DNA of 30,790 bases from Pilatotrama ljubarskyi (Eukaryota > Basidiomycota > Agaricomycetes > Polyporales > Polyporaceae): NCBI GenBank assembly GCA_022385805.1, contig MU277806.1, positions 7,316 through 38,105 of the forward strand. Direction: 5' to 3'. The translations under genes and the position numbers were made by a program. Shown piece by piece: positions 20,526-30,790 of the stretch; the stretch's first letter is position 1; each line of letters starts with the position of its first letter. The notes under the pieces are model-generated. The model worked only from the letters and a program-made list of their open reading frames with translations, made no database searches and was not told the DNA's origin.

Positions 20526-23500
20526 ATGGCCGCCGCCGTTCAACTTCCATCGCCGGATGCCGGCGCCCCCCTCACCGACGTCTCCCTGGGTCTGGTCTCA
20601 CCCAACGGCCACTCGCATTCCCAGTCCAACAGCTACTCTCAACGTCTCACTCTCACCGAGTTCGACCTCCGGGACGACCGCTACCCCTCTCTCTCCTCTT
20701 CCAAATCCCCCGTCTCGCCGGCGATGCAGTCCCCGCCCAGCCGTCACGACCCCGCACTCGACGCCGGCATGACGGCAGCTCTGCGGGCCAGCTATGAAAA
20801 GTCCCGCAACTCCGATCCGGTCCCGTCTGGCAAGGCGTGGATCGGCGAGAACATCACACAGGAGCCCGTCGAGGAGTGGAACAACGCGCAGGCAGGGCCC
20901 CAGGCAACGCCGCGCGAGCCGCAGTCTCCAAGGATGGAGGACACGAGCGATCCAGCCGGGAGCCCGCCCGCTCCTATCAACAACTCCTTCGACCCCGACA
21001 GGCCGTCGTCTTCGCGGCCTTCAGGCGACAACTCTGGCGAGCAGCGGCTCGCATACGCTGAGCCCGCCCCTCAGTCGCCTGAGATGGGTCAGCAGCCGTC
21101 GAGCTCGAGAGCTCCCGGTGATCAGTACGATGCCGTTGCACAGGGCTCCCATCGGCATGCGAGTATGGTCCTTCCACAAGGCGCTGCTCCCGGGAGCGCC
21201 ATGCTGTCACCCGCTTCCGCCTCTCCTCGCCATCCGTCCCTCCCCGCTGCTGGTATTGGGGCGGGCCCGAGTTCACCCTCAATGTCACCCATCGTACCCC
21301 TGTCCGCAGGTCCCACGTACAACGCCGCTACCATGCAGATACCTATCTCGCCCAAGCCCCGTGCGTACCCCCAGCATCCGACGTACATCACGCCTATGCC
21401 TTCACCGGCGATGCAGCCCTCGTTCTCGCCCCCGCAGGTGCCGAAGGAGGAGATTTGTGTGGAGTGTGCGATGCGTGATCAGGACATGGCGGACGTGGAT
21501 GTCACCAGCCCTGGTGTGTGGGATCGGGAGAGCGACATCCTGTACGAGGAGTTGTGCAGGAGGGAAGCGGAAGAAGAGGCGTCGGGTCGTGCTTCTTCTG
21601 ACAACCACTCGCGGCCGAGGGCGAAAGGTGGCAAACTCACGGAGGAGAATCTCAGGTTCTGGCAGAGCATCGTACGTGGACCTCACGATATGTTTGCGTC
21701 TTCAGCTGACCCCTCGCTAGAATCCCAGGGAGCCATCGTCCCGCCAGCAGACCCTCGACCAGTACGTCAAGTCGCAACGGCAACTGCTAGAGGCAGAAGC
21801 TCTGGCCCGTGCTCGGGCGCTGCGCGAATCCCGGTTACTCGACGAGAAGATGCGCGACACCTTTTCACAACTCCGGCGCTCTGCGTACGAGCTGGGCAAT
21901 AGCGCGCAACCGCCTACTGAGGACACCGGCGTCCTACGCATCAAGTCGTCCGGTCATGCCCACGGACACTCTAAGGAGATTACACTGCTGGAGAACGGCA
22001 TGATCGTCGAGCATGTCGACCTCCGCCGAGAGGAGAAAGAGGAACGGGAACGCCGCCGCAAAGAGGAGAAACGGGAGAAGCGCGAGGCCAGCCGCGCGCG
22101 CAAGTCGTCACGAAGCTCCCGCTCTGCGGCCGACGTAGCGTCTGTGTACTCGATGCCTCTGCAGAGCCCGCTCCCGCAGATGGACAGCGGGTTCTTCTCT
22201 GCCGCCCGGGACTCACGCTACTCGCAGTCGTTCTCGCCGCGCCCGAGCAGCGTACTCACGGGCGGTGGAGAGCGTCCGCAGACTCTGCTGCGTGCTCAGT
22301 CGCAGGCGTCGTTCTCCGACATGCAGAGCATCGGCTCGGCGTCGTCTCCACGGCGCTCGCGGTTCTTCGGCTTCAAAAACCTGAGCGGTGCTTGGCTGAG
22401 CCGCGACAGCATGGCACCTTCTGGCAGCATGGTCGATATGCAGTACGTGACGTTTACGTGATTGGCGTGATTGTGTCTAACAGTGGCATTTACCCTCGCA
22501 GTCTTGCTCTCCAACAAGAGCAGTCGTACTTCGCTGCTCACCCGTCGGCGGTCGACTTGTCTTTGAACACCCCCACTCTCAGAGCATCACAGTCATGGCC
22601 GCGGGGACAGACATCTCCAGAGCCTGTGCTCTCTTCGGCTCCGACGAGCAAGAAGAAGACCGGGCTGAAGAAGATCTGGAAGCTGGTGACCGGCTCACAC
22701 AAGGGCGTCGCCAAGGGCGTCAGCCAATCCAAGTCGGTAGACCGGCACGAGGACGATATGCCACTGGCGCCGCCCCCGCCGTTGTCGTACTTGGTGGATA
22801 GGGAGGGCGGCGCAGCGGCCAGACGGCACGTCTCCACCCCCTCACTACTGTCGTCCATGTCGCCTAATCAGTTCTCCCAATTCGCGCCGTCGCCGCCCAC
22901 CGCGCCCTCTAGCGCACTGCCGTCACCGACGTCTTCGCGCTACCCCATCATGGAGGAGAAGCCGAGCGGAGAGGCGCAGAAGGAGCAGGTGAAGCAGGAG
23001 ATGGAGCCTGATCATCGCATATCGGCGTTCGAGCTTGGGCCCACACATGACGCTGGTTCTCCGGAATCGGAGCTTCGTGGTCGGACGACCCATAGCTCGT
23101 CCAAGACGCTCTCCAGCCTCGGGCCTGCGACTCCTGGGACGTCGCCACCAAGCAACCGGCCGCAGTCCGTCATGCTGCGACGAGACAAGTCGCTGCCGCC
23201 TCTCCCCGGGGAGTCAACGATCGAGTTCCCGAACCAGTCTATGCCCGATGCTCGACCGCAGACTATGTACGACCTCCTGCAGAATACTTCGAGCCCACTG
23301 TCGCGTGGTCTGTCGCCGCCTCAGGCGCCGTTCCGCACTCCGGACCTCAGGCGACAGTCGTTCAGCGGTATCTCCTCCACGCCGCACCCGGCGGTGCAGA
23401 CCCTCCCTGGCAGGACCCCGTACGCCCGGGGTACGCTCAACGTCCCGCCGTTCCTTGCCGAGGAGAAGTACGCCGAGTTCGGCGCTTCGAGTCCGTCGCT

Positions 23501-23882
23501 CACCCAGTGGGTGCCGCAAGCGGGCAAACGGTCGCTCACCACGCCCGCCAAGCCGAAGCACAGGCGGAGCAAATTCGGGCTGCCGTCGCTCTTCGGCAGG
23601 AAATCCACTGAAGGGGAGAAGGACCCGGTGGTGTTCGCTCCAGGCATCCACAACGGGTCTGTGGACCCGCCCGACTACAACCCATACCGCTCATCTCCGT
23701 CTGAGCAGCGGGACGAGCCGAGCTTGAGTGGCTATGGAGGCCCCGGGTCCGCGCACAGCAGCACCGCGCCAAGGATGTCCATCATGTCGAAGAAGAACAT
23801 TGTGGAGCTCGTCGACCAGGACCCCGAGTTTGTCGCATACCGCTATCCATCCAGTGACCCGCGCCTGGAGGTGTTGCGGTAG
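20526..23882 (+). CDS. Large disordered fungal protein of unknown function, 1082 aa
   Basis: Exons are 20526-21671, 21721-22442 and 22502-23882; phases agree and the frame is open throughout. Most of the protein is Ser/Pro-rich and probably disordered. Recognisable islands are EEICVECAMRDQDMADVDVTSPGVWDRESDILYEELCRRE, with a CxxC at 311-314; a segment after intron 1 likely to be helical (TLDQYVKSQRQLLEAEALARARALRESRLLDEK); and a highly charged run of Glu, Arg and Lys at about 483-512, likely coiled coil. The C-terminus contains KKTGLKKIWKLVTG and HRRSKFGLPSLFGRKS and ends NIVELVDQDPEFVAYRYPSSDPRLEVLR. Such proteins are often labelled proteophosphoglycan-like because of composition alone. No enzymatic domain or signal peptide is seen. 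A scaffold role is possible but unsupported. Confidence 0.88.
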
Positions 23883-24775
23883 GCGCCCTATGCTGATCCC
23901 GACTCGGTCATGCTATGCTCTTCGCTTTTCTTGGGCCTGTCCATATGTACCACTCGCCATACCTCATCGTCTACTCCGTAATGCAAAACGGCACCCGAAC
24001 GAGTTCACCGGACCCCACACCCCGCATTTCTCGCCCTGCCAATCGTCATCCATCCATCGTGTTCAAGGCATCATCTTCCTTTCTACCACATGGAGAACGC
24101 ATCGTCGTTCACGGACATCCTCCACTCCGCAACACCCTCGCTTTTCAACCTCTTCAATACCGCATCGATCGTCCTCCTCACAGCCTCTCCGACCCTCGTC
24201 GCCATCGTCGCTCCGTCACTCACTGCTCTCTCCACCGTCTCGGTTCTTGCCTTCTCCTATGCCCCACTTGTTCGCTGCTACCCGCGCTCTGCATTCGGTC
24301 CCGTTCTTGCATGCCCATCGCCGCCGACGGACGCTACGCGTATCTCTTCCGCACCTAGCTTCGCGTTTCGCCTTGCCATGTAATCGTTGTCCATCGGGTT
24401 TCTTCAATTTGCCTCCGGCGCTCTCTCTCCGTCTCGGTGGTCGATGTATGTGTACTTCTGCCTATTAATTCCCGGATTTTTCTCCCTTCCCGCGCCGTGC
24501 GAGCCGTTCTGGACGGAAGTCCAGGCAGGTGCGTAAGTGCCTGTGCTTCTTCCGAGTCAATGCTTCTGTGCGGAATTCTGCGCAATGTGTGTCTTCTTGC
24601 GTGCTTCGACGTCGGTCCCGGTCAATTATAGACATGGCTAGTATATGCAATCATGGCTATATGCGCCCAGCAGCAGGTCTAGGAGCAACGTTGACCACTG
24701 GCGAGCCCTCTCCGCACTTCTTCTCTAGCCGCCGTCTTCATAGCCCACGGTTGCATCCTCATCGACTGACGCGCA
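23883..24775. other. Intergenic: 3' region of the 20526 gene and MND1 upstream
   Basis: It contains a 97-codon frame at 24090-24383 (+) with a hydrophobic middle. It follows the preceding stop by only 200 bp, is CT-rich like untranslated sequence and shows no family motif, so it is not called as a gene. Nothing else is supported. Confidence 0.4.
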
Positions 24776-25829
24776 ATGGTAGGCGAGCACTGAAGCCTTA
24801 GCGAGCATGCTGACGTCGCACACAGGCACCGCGAGGACTATCAGCAGAAGAGAAACGCGTGAAGCTGCTCGAGATATTCCACGAGACGGTGCGCGGGTTT
24901 CCTCATGCCTCATGGACGTCTGCTCACCCGGCGCGATGTACAGAAAGATTTCTTCCAAGTACGCTCAGACCTGCGTCGCGCCTGTCGAACGCCCTATATT
25001 GACGAGCGTTACAGCTCAAAGAGTTGGAGAAGATGGCACCCAAGATGAAAGGCATCGGTACGCCTTGCATGCATGCGCGAGCGCGAGAACCGCTCACCGC
25101 AATCCATGCTCTTCAGTGTCTCAATCTGTGAAGGAAGTGCTGCAGTCACTCGTCGACGACGGCCTGGTCCAGATGGACAAGATTGGCTCTTCGAACTGTA
25201 TGTGCCGCGAGCCTGGCTGTAGGGCAATTGGCTGACGTGCGCATATATGCAGTCTTCTGGAGTTTCCCGTCCCAGAGAGGCGCTATGGTTCGTCCGAAAC
25301 GCAAGCGAGGATATGTACTACGCTCGCTGATCCGCCACACAGATGCAGAATCGCTTGAAGGCGGTCCAGGATACCCAGGCATCCCTTCGCAGCCAGGTCG
25401 GCGGACTGCGAGCAGCTGTGGAAGCGGAGAAGGCTTCGAGGACAGAAAGCGTGAGCTACACATCTCACCTACCGAGAAGACCTCGTTTACGCACCCTCAG
25501 GATGAACGCGCCCAAGCACTTGAGAAGCTAGGCGCATTGAAGAAAGAACATGCGCAACTGGAGACCGAGCTTGCAGCGTACGGCGCATGCGATCCCGCAA
25601 AGGTTGAAGAGAAGAGACGTGCGGTCGTCCTCGCTAAAGAGGCCGCTGTTCGTTGGACGGGTAAGCGGCTATTCGAACGTGTCATCTGCGACTTGTGTCT
25701 GACACGCTAGGGCCCGAAGACAACTACATCGTACTCCTGTCCTACTTCACGCGACAGAACGGCGTAGATGCGGGCGACATCAGGGCGTACCTGGGGGTTA
25801 ACGAGGAATACGAAGACATTGAGACTTGA
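24776..25829 (+). CDS. MND1: Meiotic nuclear division protein 1 (MND1)
   Basis: It is a partner of HOP2; the dimer helps DMC1/RAD51 promote strand invasion between homologues in meiosis. Nine exons: 24776-24778, 24826-24888, 24944-24958, 25015-25057, 25117-25197, 25253-25287, 25343-25450, 25501-25660 and 25711-25829, giving 208 residues, the usual length. The N-terminal winged-helix region reads [40 protein letters not shown], followed by [35 protein letters not shown]. A long coiled coil spans about residues 90-165 (LRAAVEAEKASR, LEKLGALKKEHAQLETELAAY), and the C-terminal cap contains DNYIVLLSYFTRQNGVD. Exon 1 contributes only the ATG, and exon 3 is 15 nt. All introns are GT-AG. Nothing is broken. 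Confidence 0.96.
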
Positions 25830-26519
25830 CGGCGTTAGCGCAACGGCTATGCCGGTGAATACACCGGCGTTCCTGGGAGTCTCTTTCGTCGTAAATTCCC
25901 TTCTGCGAGCTGTTGGAATGTTGAGGTAAGTGAAACAGGACCACGGATTCCCCATTACCTGTCACTGGGGATGTCACAATCTCACGAAGTCATTGTGGGT
26001 GGATAGACTCACGAAGTGCGCTCTTGAAGTGTCTGCTGTTCGCGCTGGTTCCCCTTCGGTTCACCTCCACCTCATTCTCGATTTCCAGTCGTGCTCAGAG
26101 TGCCCTCGTCCCCTTCAACCTGCGTTTGATTGGCATGATCCCCTTCGCCCGTTTCTCCGCGATTTCAGAGCCGCCGAATGCTATGTATATTAGTGTACTT
26201 AGTAGACCTTCATCGCGACGCCAACTGATCACTCGGATGTCCCGACTCGCACCTTCTGGTCAATTGCACACAGGCTAGTGCTTGGAATGAGTATACCGAC
26301 GTTCTGATGCGTTAGGGTTCCCTGTATGACCTGCTACCGTGTTGACCTCAATTGTGGAACGCCGCAGATGTCTTTGAGGAGAGAATGAGGAGAGAACATA
26401 GGTACAGTCACTGGCATGCACGTGAGCGTCTACGACGCGTGGATGTGGCAGTGCTGAACGTTGACCGGCGCCCTTGAACTTCGACATTCCGAACCTGAAC
26501 CACTCGCCAAACTACTTCC
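25830..26519. other. Intergenic: MND1 3' region and K4 upstream
   Basis: About 690 bp with no supported gene. A 9-base motif CTCACGAAG occurs twice (about 25980 and 26009). No TATA box or CT tract was convincing for K4. Confidence 0.35.
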
Positions 26520-28167
26520 ATGGACATCCCATCCAAGCCCAACCCGGAGAAACGCAGCGCGTGTGGCGCCGGTAGTCTGGAAGATGTCAAGCGTAAATGC
26601 TTTCTGCATGCAATCCGGGATAGTAGCGGCGCGCTGGACTGGAAAGGCGAGTCCCCTCCGCCACCGGTAAGCCTCCTCAGCCGCTGGACTTCGGTATTCC
26701 CAACTCATACAGGAGTACCTTCAGCTCATCGCAGATACAGTAACTCAGATGCTTGGACGCAGTGTATCAATGGAGCACGAGGTAGAGCCATTCTGGAAGG
26801 GCTACTACAGTCACTTCGCCTCGCTAGGGATCACGTTCTCCGAGTTGCGGAACGACGAGTGGTGGCTGCCAGATACAACGACACCTTCATCCTATCCATA
26901 CGCTGCGCGTTGCCCGCACCAGAAGTTGCCCAGGCCCAGCCGCTGGCTCTCGGTTCGTGACTGCTCTGCTTTCCTGTAGTAGCTCGCAAGTTCACACACA
27001 TCGTAGGTCAGGCTGGCGTGTGCCCAAGACTCAGAAGGGCGGGACATCATAATCAAGCTAGTAGATCTTGGGACTATGGAGTACCAGATCTACAAGCACC
27101 TGTCAAGTTGCGAACAACTTTACGCCGGTGACGCTCCAGGGTGCGTTCTACCTCCAACGGCGATAATAGAATCCCCCTACCAGTTTGCGTTCGTCGCCAT
27201 GCCAATGTAGGTTTGCTTCGTATGTTTGATTTTCATCATCTCACTATTGTTCAGGTGGGGTGCCAGACTTTCCATACGGAAGTTTGACAGCATCCGCCAA
27301 GTTTTCAACTTCATCCGGTCCACCCTCACGGTCAGTCTCGCTGCGTCGGAACCGGTTGCGTATTAAACTCCTGGCACAGGGGTTAGCATTGTTGCATCGG
27401 CACAGGATAGCGCATAGGGTGGGTGCGCTCGTTCTACGAGTCTTGCGGGTGCCTGACAGTTATGCAGGACATCCATGAAACTAATATCCTCGTCAACTGG
27501 TATTGCGGTGACGCTCCCCATCAGAGCTGCGCTCAACGCCTGAGCAAGCATAATCGGTCACCGGCCGCTGCTTATGCCCTCTTCGACTTTGACATGTCGT
27601 TGCAGCTCCCGCTAGAGACTAACCTGGAACACTGTCGTCGGCCGGCCCTGGAAGCATTCACCGGCAAGGAAACATACCACCCTGCCGACGTCTATCAAGG
27701 AGAAACGCACTACAATCCGTTTGCGTTTGATGTTGCATGTCTAGGTAACCTGTATCTGTACCACTTTGCCGTAAGTTGAGCTTGCTCAGGACGTGGGGTC
27801 AGCGCTTACTGATGGTGTCCAGGAAGCGATTCCGAGCGTCCCGCTCCTTGTGCCCTTGTTTGCCAAGATGACAACACATATTATCGATGATCGATATAGC
27901 GCGCAGGAGGCATTGACATTCTTCTCTGAAATCGAAGCAGCATCGTCGCCCGAAATCCTGGATTGTGTCGTGCTTCTCAAACCCGATTTCGACCCTCTCG
28001 ATGATCCGGACCTATACTGGTCTCGACTCGACCCTGAACACCAAGCAAGCTGGCAATCTCATAAACCCCCTCAGCGCTCGTGGATCACCCGTCTTCTTCG
28101 CTGGCTCACTTCGACCGAGACTGGATACTGGACTATTACATCCCTGCGTAGAACTCTGCACATCTAG
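26520..28167 (+). CDS. K4: divergent protein-kinase-like protein, 449 aa
   Basis: Seven exons: 26520-26666, 26713-26952, 27007-27206, 27255-27330, 27380-27418, 27468-27770 and 27823-28167; all introns are GT-AG, 46-54 bp. This is the cleanest member and the template for the others. Landmarks are the beta-3 Lys at 146 (RDIIIKLVD), helix-C Glu at 154, hinge AFVAMPMW, catalytic loop HRDIHETNILVN (H233, D235, N240), and FDFDMSLQLP (D274, D276) in place of DFG. ETHYNPFAFDVACLGNLYLYHFA forms the helix-F block, and the C-terminal exon carries PLFAKMTTHIIDDRYSAQEALTFF. No P-loop is seen in exon 2, and the catalytic-loop Lys is absent (HRDIHE against HRDIKP). No signal peptide or membrane span was noted. 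Function and substrate are unknown. Confidence 0.88.
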
Positions 28168-28754
28168 TCGATATTATCGCCAGTGTCGTGTTTTCCCACT
28201 CGTACCATTACGGGCTGTATGGATGTGCATTCGGACACATCTCGGGGTGAAACCTTCGGCATCTGTTGGAGACAAAACAGGCAGGAGATACCGTGTTCCG
28301 CATAAGCTGAGCGCCCTCAATACAGTCCCCGCAGCATCACACGATGGAGCCTCAAGGATTGCAGAAGCTCTGTTGTGTGCGTCTCATCAGACTGATTATG
28401 TCTGGTGTCCACGGCGTTGCTTCTATCGATGATGATGGGCGGATTCCTTGTGCCATTTGTTGATGGTCTGACTCACCGTGGTGAGCTTGCTGCGCAGATC
28501 CGCATCGAACCCTAATACAGGGTGCTCCTGGCATGAACACTCCGACCAGGGGTCTAGGGAAAACAATAAACCGGTGCGTTCTTCTCTAAAACAAGCCGTT
28601 ATCGCTGACTGACCTACCCGTATCGTGAACCGGACTACTTGAACTGCGCCCCTCAAGAACGGGAGTAAAATTCGAGATCTTCTGAGTCACCGACTCTCCT
28701 CACTGCACTCTCCCTTGATCATATACTGCGCACCCGGTCAGTCGTTGAACCGCC
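28168..28754. other. Intergenic between K4 and the 28755 gene
   Basis: No supported gene in about 590 bp. It should hold the K4 3' end and the promoter of the next gene. No repeat shared with the other kinase-like genes was noticed. Confidence 0.35.
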
Positions 28755-29716
28755 ATGACTTCGCGTTCCTCAAGCCGCATGGCTACCACATCTCGTGTCG
28801 ATCCGAACGCTCCCTGGCCGGTGAGTACCTGTGGGTGTTCCTTCAGTTGGGGTCCCTCCGAGTCAAGGCTGAAACTCACTTCGAATTTTCCCTTGATCCA
28901 TTCGCTAGATCGGCCAGAACGCCTGGCTCGTATTGACGGAAGATGTCAATGAACAATTTCCCAGGGGTATGCTAGTCCGCATTGTCGGCCACGTCCCACT
29001 CTTTGATAGCCCCTCTCCGGTCTGTATCCCACACATGGCATGCAGTGGTCTTGTACTCATCGTATCCTAGTATCCGGGTCAGTCGGCCCCCCCTGAAACC
29101 AGGGATAGTGTCAATTATCGCTTCGAAAAGATGGTGATCACCACGCATATCAGCTACCACCGCTCGGCCGACGGAGTCGACGCCGTCACACCGAATAAGA
29201 TATCTGTCCAGAGGGATGGCAGGCCTATCCCGGACGCAGTGTTTACCCCTGGTCAGCTGGTGAGCAAACATCGAAGTCTCCTTGAAACATCGGATAGCCA
29301 CCGACGTAAACTTTACCAGGTCTATGTCAGAGACACGGTTGCAGGTGTGCCTTTTCCGGAGGGTGCACGTGGAAGCGCACTGGATGTACCCATTGGCGTT
29401 CGCGCGAAGATACGGGAGGCCTTCATGTCCCGCGATGTAAGTACTCCTTGTCCATCACCGCTTGACAATCCATTGAGTCTGCCGATGAATATGACAGGCA
29501 CTCTCGAAGCCGCTCCGGAGTGGCCCTCGTCACAAGGCGGGCGCACGTTATATCTTGACATATGCCGTCGAGTCTGAGACCAAGGAACCCCTGCGTTGTC
29601 GTGTCGCTCGACCCCATACTGCCTTCCGTCTGCCCAGGGCAGAGGAGGCAGAGCAGATCCGACGCATCAGGGCCCCGCCTGCGCAGCCGAAGGTGATCAA
29701 CATGTCCAACGAATGA
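28755..29716 (+). CDS. Spliced gene of unknown function, 249 aa, between K4 and K5
   Basis: Four exons: 28755-28820, 28909-29019, 29083-29436 and 29498-29716, with GT-AG introns of 88, 63 and 61 bp, all in phase 0. The total is 750 nt including the stop. No single open frame covers it; the support is that all four blocks join in one frame at consensus splice sites. Readable segments are IGQNAWLVLTEDVNEQFPRGMLVRIVGHVPLFDSP, then VNYRFEKMVITTHISYHRSADG, then RKLYQVYVRDTVAGVPFPEG. The C-terminal part contains RYILTYAVESETKEPLRCRVARPHTAFRLPRAEEAEQIRRIRAPP. No signal peptide, membrane span or known motif was recognised. Its place between two kinase-like genes may be chance or a functional link. 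Confidence 0.68.
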
Positions 29717-30160
29717 AGGCCGGTCGACCTGTATGCGTCCCTGTCGGGCTGCGCCTGCCAGCAGGTTGTACAACATTTGTGAAGTGCCCTGGGTACCGTG
29801 ACATGACTGTTTATCGTGATTTGTGATATGCGCGTTGCGAGGTCCCTTCACTCGAGTACCAGAATGTAACGTCTCCTGTCTCTGTATACGATGTGCTCTT
29901 GCTACGCGAAATGAATCAAGTGTTCGTGTTGCACTACCGCTATGAAATAACTGAATAAGTGAACGTCTGCAAGTGTCAGTGACGAACGAAGTCGAGGTCC
30001 CTCATTGACCGAGTCTCACGCTAGGCTGGGCGGTGAGCGCTCACTGTCCAACGCTGAAGAGGTGCAACGTTCATTTGGTGCCTGTCACTCGCAAAGTTGA
30101 CCGTGTATGTTGGGGGCTGTACTGGGGCTTCACGTACAGGACCAGAGTGTATTTACATCG
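29717..30160. other. Spacer between the 28755 gene and convergent K5
   Basis: It holds the 3' ends of two convergent genes. No other feature could be supported in about 440 bp. Confidence 0.4.
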
Positions 30161-30790
30161 CTAGATTCGTAGCAAGGCACGTAAATAACAGACAGCTGAC
30201 CATCCCGCCTGATAAGTGCACAGCGCATCCACCGCATGTGCGGACCAGCCGTGCTGCGGAGTTCTGTAGTGACTCCACAGTTCGATGAATCCAGGAGGCG
30301 TGTAGTACCAGTAATTCCCGCTATCGTCACAAGTAGACCAGTCGACTTTCAGAATTACTGGGGCACTGGAGGCGTCTTCCGAGACTTGTGCGGTGATATT
30401 ATCGAGAAAAACGAGTGCTTCCTCCGCAGTGAAACGCTCCGCCAAAATGTGGGTTGTCATCCTGTCGAATAGAGGAGCAAGCAACGGTATGATTGATGTC
30501 GCTCTCTGCCCATCAGGTTTTCAGAGTGTGTGTTACTGGATAAAATAGAGAGTACTCACAGAAAAATGAACCCTGAAGATGTTGCCAAGGCATGCGACAT
30601 CGAAAGCAAATGGGTTGTAGACATGCTCACCCAGCATGATATCCTTAGGCTGTATTGAGGCTTGCGTGATCATAGATTCTATCGCAGGGCGACGACAGTC
30701 CCGCAAGGACGTGTCCAGCGGCAGCTGGATAGAGAGGTTGAAGTCATAGAGGCAGTATGAGGCCTCTCCTGCGCGTCTATGTTCGGCATG
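30161..30790 (-). CDS. K5: 3' part of a kinase-like gene, cut by the window edge
   Basis: On the minus strand, exon 6 enters at 30790 and runs to 30560, a 54-bp GT-AG intron follows, and exon 7 is 30505-30161. Exon 7 is 345 nt, as in K1, K2 and K4. The visible 191 residues start inside the catalytic core: SYCLYDFNLSIQLPLDTSLRDCRRPAIES, with DFN at the DFG position, then HVYNPFAFDVACLGNIFRVHFS. Exon 7 contains IIPLLAPLFDRMTTHILAERFTAEEALVFL, and the protein ends LRALLRI. The catalytic loop and N-lobe lie outside the window. The visible part has no stops or frameshifts. It converges with the 28755 gene. Confidence 0.8.

Noticed and set aside
20794..21720. 308-codon frame on the plus strand
   Set aside because: An out-of-frame shadow of the 20526 gene, full of Arg/Ser from shifted CG-rich codons.
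24090..24383. 97-codon hydrophobic frame on the plus strand
   Set aside because: CT-rich, immediately 3' of a large gene, no family resemblance; more likely untranslated sequence.

Overview
The window reads as nuclear DNA of a filamentous basidiomycete, most likely an Agaricomycete and possibly Polyporales (inferred from the gene families). The genes are dense and cut by many short GT-AG introns of about 46-75 bp, and upstream regions are CT-rich. Several genes are recognisable only after splicing. All gene models here were spliced by eye, and totals were checked for an intact reading frame.

Layout. (1) 1-5100: three members of a divergent protein-kinase-like family. K1 (+, 39-1714) and K2 (-, 2021-3629) converge; K3 (+, about 3984-5103) is a decayed, 5'-truncated copy lying head-to-head with K2. 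(2) 5100-8040: gene-poor DNA with two related minus-strand remnants that may come from a DUF6533-type membrane protein. (3) 8044-9945: a 597-residue protein with a conserved fungal core of unknown function. (4) 10128-13010: a tandem duplication of about 1.4 kb. Each unit carries a five-exon minus-strand gene for a small I9 (PBI2/POIA1-type) inhibitor of subtilisin-like proteases. (5) 13235-25829: conserved genes, all on +. They are an AlkA/Mag1-type DNA glycosylase, a PAS-kinase-like Ser/Thr kinase, the complex I subunit NDUFS7/PSST, a 1082-residue disordered protein, and the meiotic recombination factor MND1. (6) 26520-30790: K4 (+), a four-exon gene of unknown function (28755-29716, +), and the 3' part of K5 (-), which runs off the window.

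The strongest signal is the K family. Four members that can be read through, plus one pseudogene, flank a block of core genes. They share a seven-exon layout with near-invariant exon lengths, keep some kinase landmarks (beta-3 Lys, helix-C Glu, catalytic-loop Asp and Asn) and depart from others (no visible P-loop, no catalytic-loop Lys, DFD/DYD/DFN in place of DFG). This looks like a lineage-specific, rapidly duplicating kinase-like family. The second strong signal is the inhibitor pair, where one copy has lost four codons of the C-terminal tail that acts as the reactive site in this family. No rRNA or tRNA gene, CRISPR array, complete transposon or viral gene was recognised.
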